A stretch of 64,000 nucleotides of DNA from BD2-11 sp965115885 (GTDB taxonomy: Bacteria; Gemmatimonadota; Gemmatimonadetes; Longimicrobiales; Gaopeijiaceae). Location of the stretch: positions 3,472,001-3,536,000 of the forward strand of contig OZ220479.1 of assembly GCA_965115885.1 (NCBI GenBank), given 5' to 3'. Under the pieces are notes generated by a model. That model ran no database searches. It was not told the DNA's origin and worked only from the letters and a program-made list of their open reading frames with translations. The position numbers and the translations under genes are program-made. Positions 62,903-64,000 of the stretch are shown here, piece after piece (positions within the stretch are counted from its first letter, which is position 1; every line of letters begins with the position of its first letter).

Positions 62903-63229
62903 ATGCTCGGGAAGAAGCCGGTGTGGCATCGCGTGGCGGAGGCGGGCTCGTGCCCGCCGGGATCCCTGCGTGCGGCGATGGCCGGGGACACCCCGGTGGT
63001 GCTGGCCAACGTGGCGGGCGCCTTCTACGCTCTGCGCGACCGTTGCTCCCACGCCAACTACCCCCTCTCCGACGGGAAATTGGCGGGCGACCAGATCGAA
63101 TGCGCCTACCACGGCGCCCGTTTCGACGTCGCCAGCGGGCGCCCGCGTTGCCTGCCCGCCATCCGATCGGTCCGCTCCTACCCGACCGAGGTACGGGACG
63201 CGGCGGTGTTCGTGCTGGCGGATCCGTGA
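62903..63229 (+). CDS. Rieske-type [2Fe-2S] ferredoxin in the suf operon
   Basis: This 108-residue single-domain Rieske protein has ligand motifs C-x-H (RDRCSHANYPL) and C-x2-H (ECAYHGARFD). It resembles the ferredoxin subunits of ring-hydroxylating dioxygenases and the Rieske proteins found in many suf operons. A role in electron supply for cluster assembly is inferred from context only. Its TGA overlaps the sufS GTG. Confidence 0.88.
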   Translation: MLGKKPVWHRVAEAGSCPPGSLRAAMAGDTPVVLANVAGAFYALRDRCSHANYPLSDGKLAGDQIECAYHGARFDVASGRPRCLPAIRSVRSYPTEVRDAAVFVLADP

Positions 63230-64000
63230 GCGTCGCGGCGGCGGATCGAACGCGCGCCGACGACCGGCGCGCGCGCGCGGACGCGTTCGCCGCGCAGGTC
63301 CGGCGCGACTTCCCGGCCCTGCGGCAGGAGGTCAACGGCGCGCCGCTGGTGTACTTGGACAACGCCGCCTCCACCCAGAAACCCGACGCGGTCGTCGACG
63401 CGGTCGCCCGCTACTACCGCCGCGACCACGCCAACGTCCACCGAGGCCTCCACGAGCTGGCGCGGCGGGCGACCGAGGCCTACGAGCGCGCGCGCCGCAA
63501 GGTGGCCCGATTTCTGGGGGCCGCCGATCCGGCCGAGGTGATCTGGACGCGCGGCACCACCGAGGCGATCAACTTGGTGGCCAGCGCCTGGAGCCGGACC
63601 TTTCTGCGCGAGGGCGACGAGATCGTGCTCTCCACCCAGGAGCACCACTCCAACTTGGTCCCGTGGCAGCTCGCCGCCGCCCGCGCCGGGGCCCGCCTGC
63701 GCTACCTGGAACTCGACGAGGCCGGACGACTCCGCCTCGACCAACTGCCGGAAACCCTCTCGCCGCGCACGCGCATGGTGGCGCTCTCCCACGTTTCCAA
63801 CGCGCTGGGGACGGTCAATCCGGTGGCGGAAATCGCCGAACGAGTCCACGCCGGCGGCGCCCTCCTGCTGGTGGACGGCGCGCAGGCGGCCCCCCACCTG
63901 CCCATCGACGTGGCAGCGCTCGGGTGCGACTTCTACGCCGTCTCGGGGCACAAGATGTGCGGCCCCACCGGGATCGGCGCGCTTTGGGGACGACGCGAGC
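63226..64000 (+). CDS. sufS: Cysteine desulfurase SufS (cut by window edge)
   Basis: From the GTG overlapping the Rieske stop, 258 codons are visible. This group II cysteine desulfurase has YLDNAASTQKPDAVVDA, HANVHRGLHELARRATEAYE, TRGTTEAINLVA, STQEHHSNLVPWQ, VDGAQAAPHLPIDV and the PLP Lys in AVSGHKMCGPTGIGALW. The active-site Cys lies beyond the window. It supplies persulfide to SufBCD and is an intact desulfurase that could in principle serve DndC, whose own desulfurase gene is broken. Confidence 0.93.
   Translation, partial: MSVAAADRTRADDRRARADAFAAQVRRDFPALRQEVNGAPLVYLDNAASTQKPDAVVDAVARYYRRDHANVHRGLHELARRATEAYERARRKVARFLGAADPAEVIWTRGTTEAINLVASAWSRTFLREGDEIVLSTQEHHSNLVPWQLAAARAGARLRYLELDEAGRLRLDQLPETLSPRTRMVALSHVSNALGTVNPVAEIAERVHAGGALLLVDGAQAAPHLPIDVAALGCDFYAVSGHKMCGPTGIGALWGRRE

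Overview
The window is about 70% GC except for one island, and is densely packed. Many neighbouring genes are joined by 4-nt stop/start overlaps, usually GTGA or ATGA. The gene set suggests a Gemmatimonadota or related FCB-superphylum bacterium: a PorX-type response regulator with a PglZ domain, a GWxTD-domain protein, a TonB-family protein, many secreted peptidases and amidohydrolases, and plant-type FabI. No 16S rRNA is present, so this placement is an inference.

Layout. 1-6043 (-): an envelope/regulatory run (GWxTD protein, LVIVD-type protein, TonB-family protein, PorX-like regulator, start of an ABC exporter). 6201-8326 (+): heme O synthase and a P1-family peptidase. 8604-13200 (-): the first two serine-biosynthesis steps (SerA, class V aminotransferase) and TypA. 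13258-22296: D-aminoacylase, gamma-glutamyltransferase, a small protein, an outer-membrane protein, a DtxR-type regulator, a zinc alcohol dehydrogenase and an S9 peptidase. 22.4-33.6 kb: a lower-GC genomic island. 33680-44308 (-): an SSS symporter with a tiny membrane partner and a PIG-L deacetylase, an asparaginase homologue, and a complete BMP-type nucleoside ABC importer. 44494-48209: an NSS transporter, an aconitase-family hydratase, tRNA-Val(CAC) and tRNA-Glu(CTC). 48656-55539 (-): a class III aminotransferase, FabI, a DUF2157 protein, a Ca2+/Na+ antiporter and LigA. 55951-64000 (+): an amidohydrolase, a class V aminotransferase and the suf operon (sufC, sufB, sufD, Rieske protein, start of sufS).

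The island is the main point of interest. On the minus strand it carries an IscS/DndA-type cysteine desulfurase and then a tightly coupled six-gene run: DndC (DNA phosphorothioation sulfurtransferase), a GmrSD/SspE-like DUF262-DUF1524 nuclease, an SNF2 ATPase, a ParB-like protein, an unassigned HTH-like protein and an MBL/beta-CASP nuclease. DndB, DndD and DndE are not present. I do not recognise this combination as a described phosphorothioation system. My inference is a sulfur-based DNA modification/defence cassette in which the SNF2/ParB/MBL module stands in for, or is added to, the usual partners.

This copy is decaying. dndA has lost about 49 nt between GACCGAG repeats. The DUF262 gene is split by an 801-bp IS1595-type element with an 8-bp target duplication, and removing the element restores the reading frame exactly. 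The SNF2 gene has an 8-bp tandem duplication, an A-run fuses SNF2 to ParB, and the MBL gene has a 1-nt shift. I saw no broken genes in the flanks, so sequencing error alone is an unlikely explanation. The left seam is a mosaic of a truncated AAA ATPase gene, 42 bp almost identical to the resident serA, and a DUF433-like remnant.
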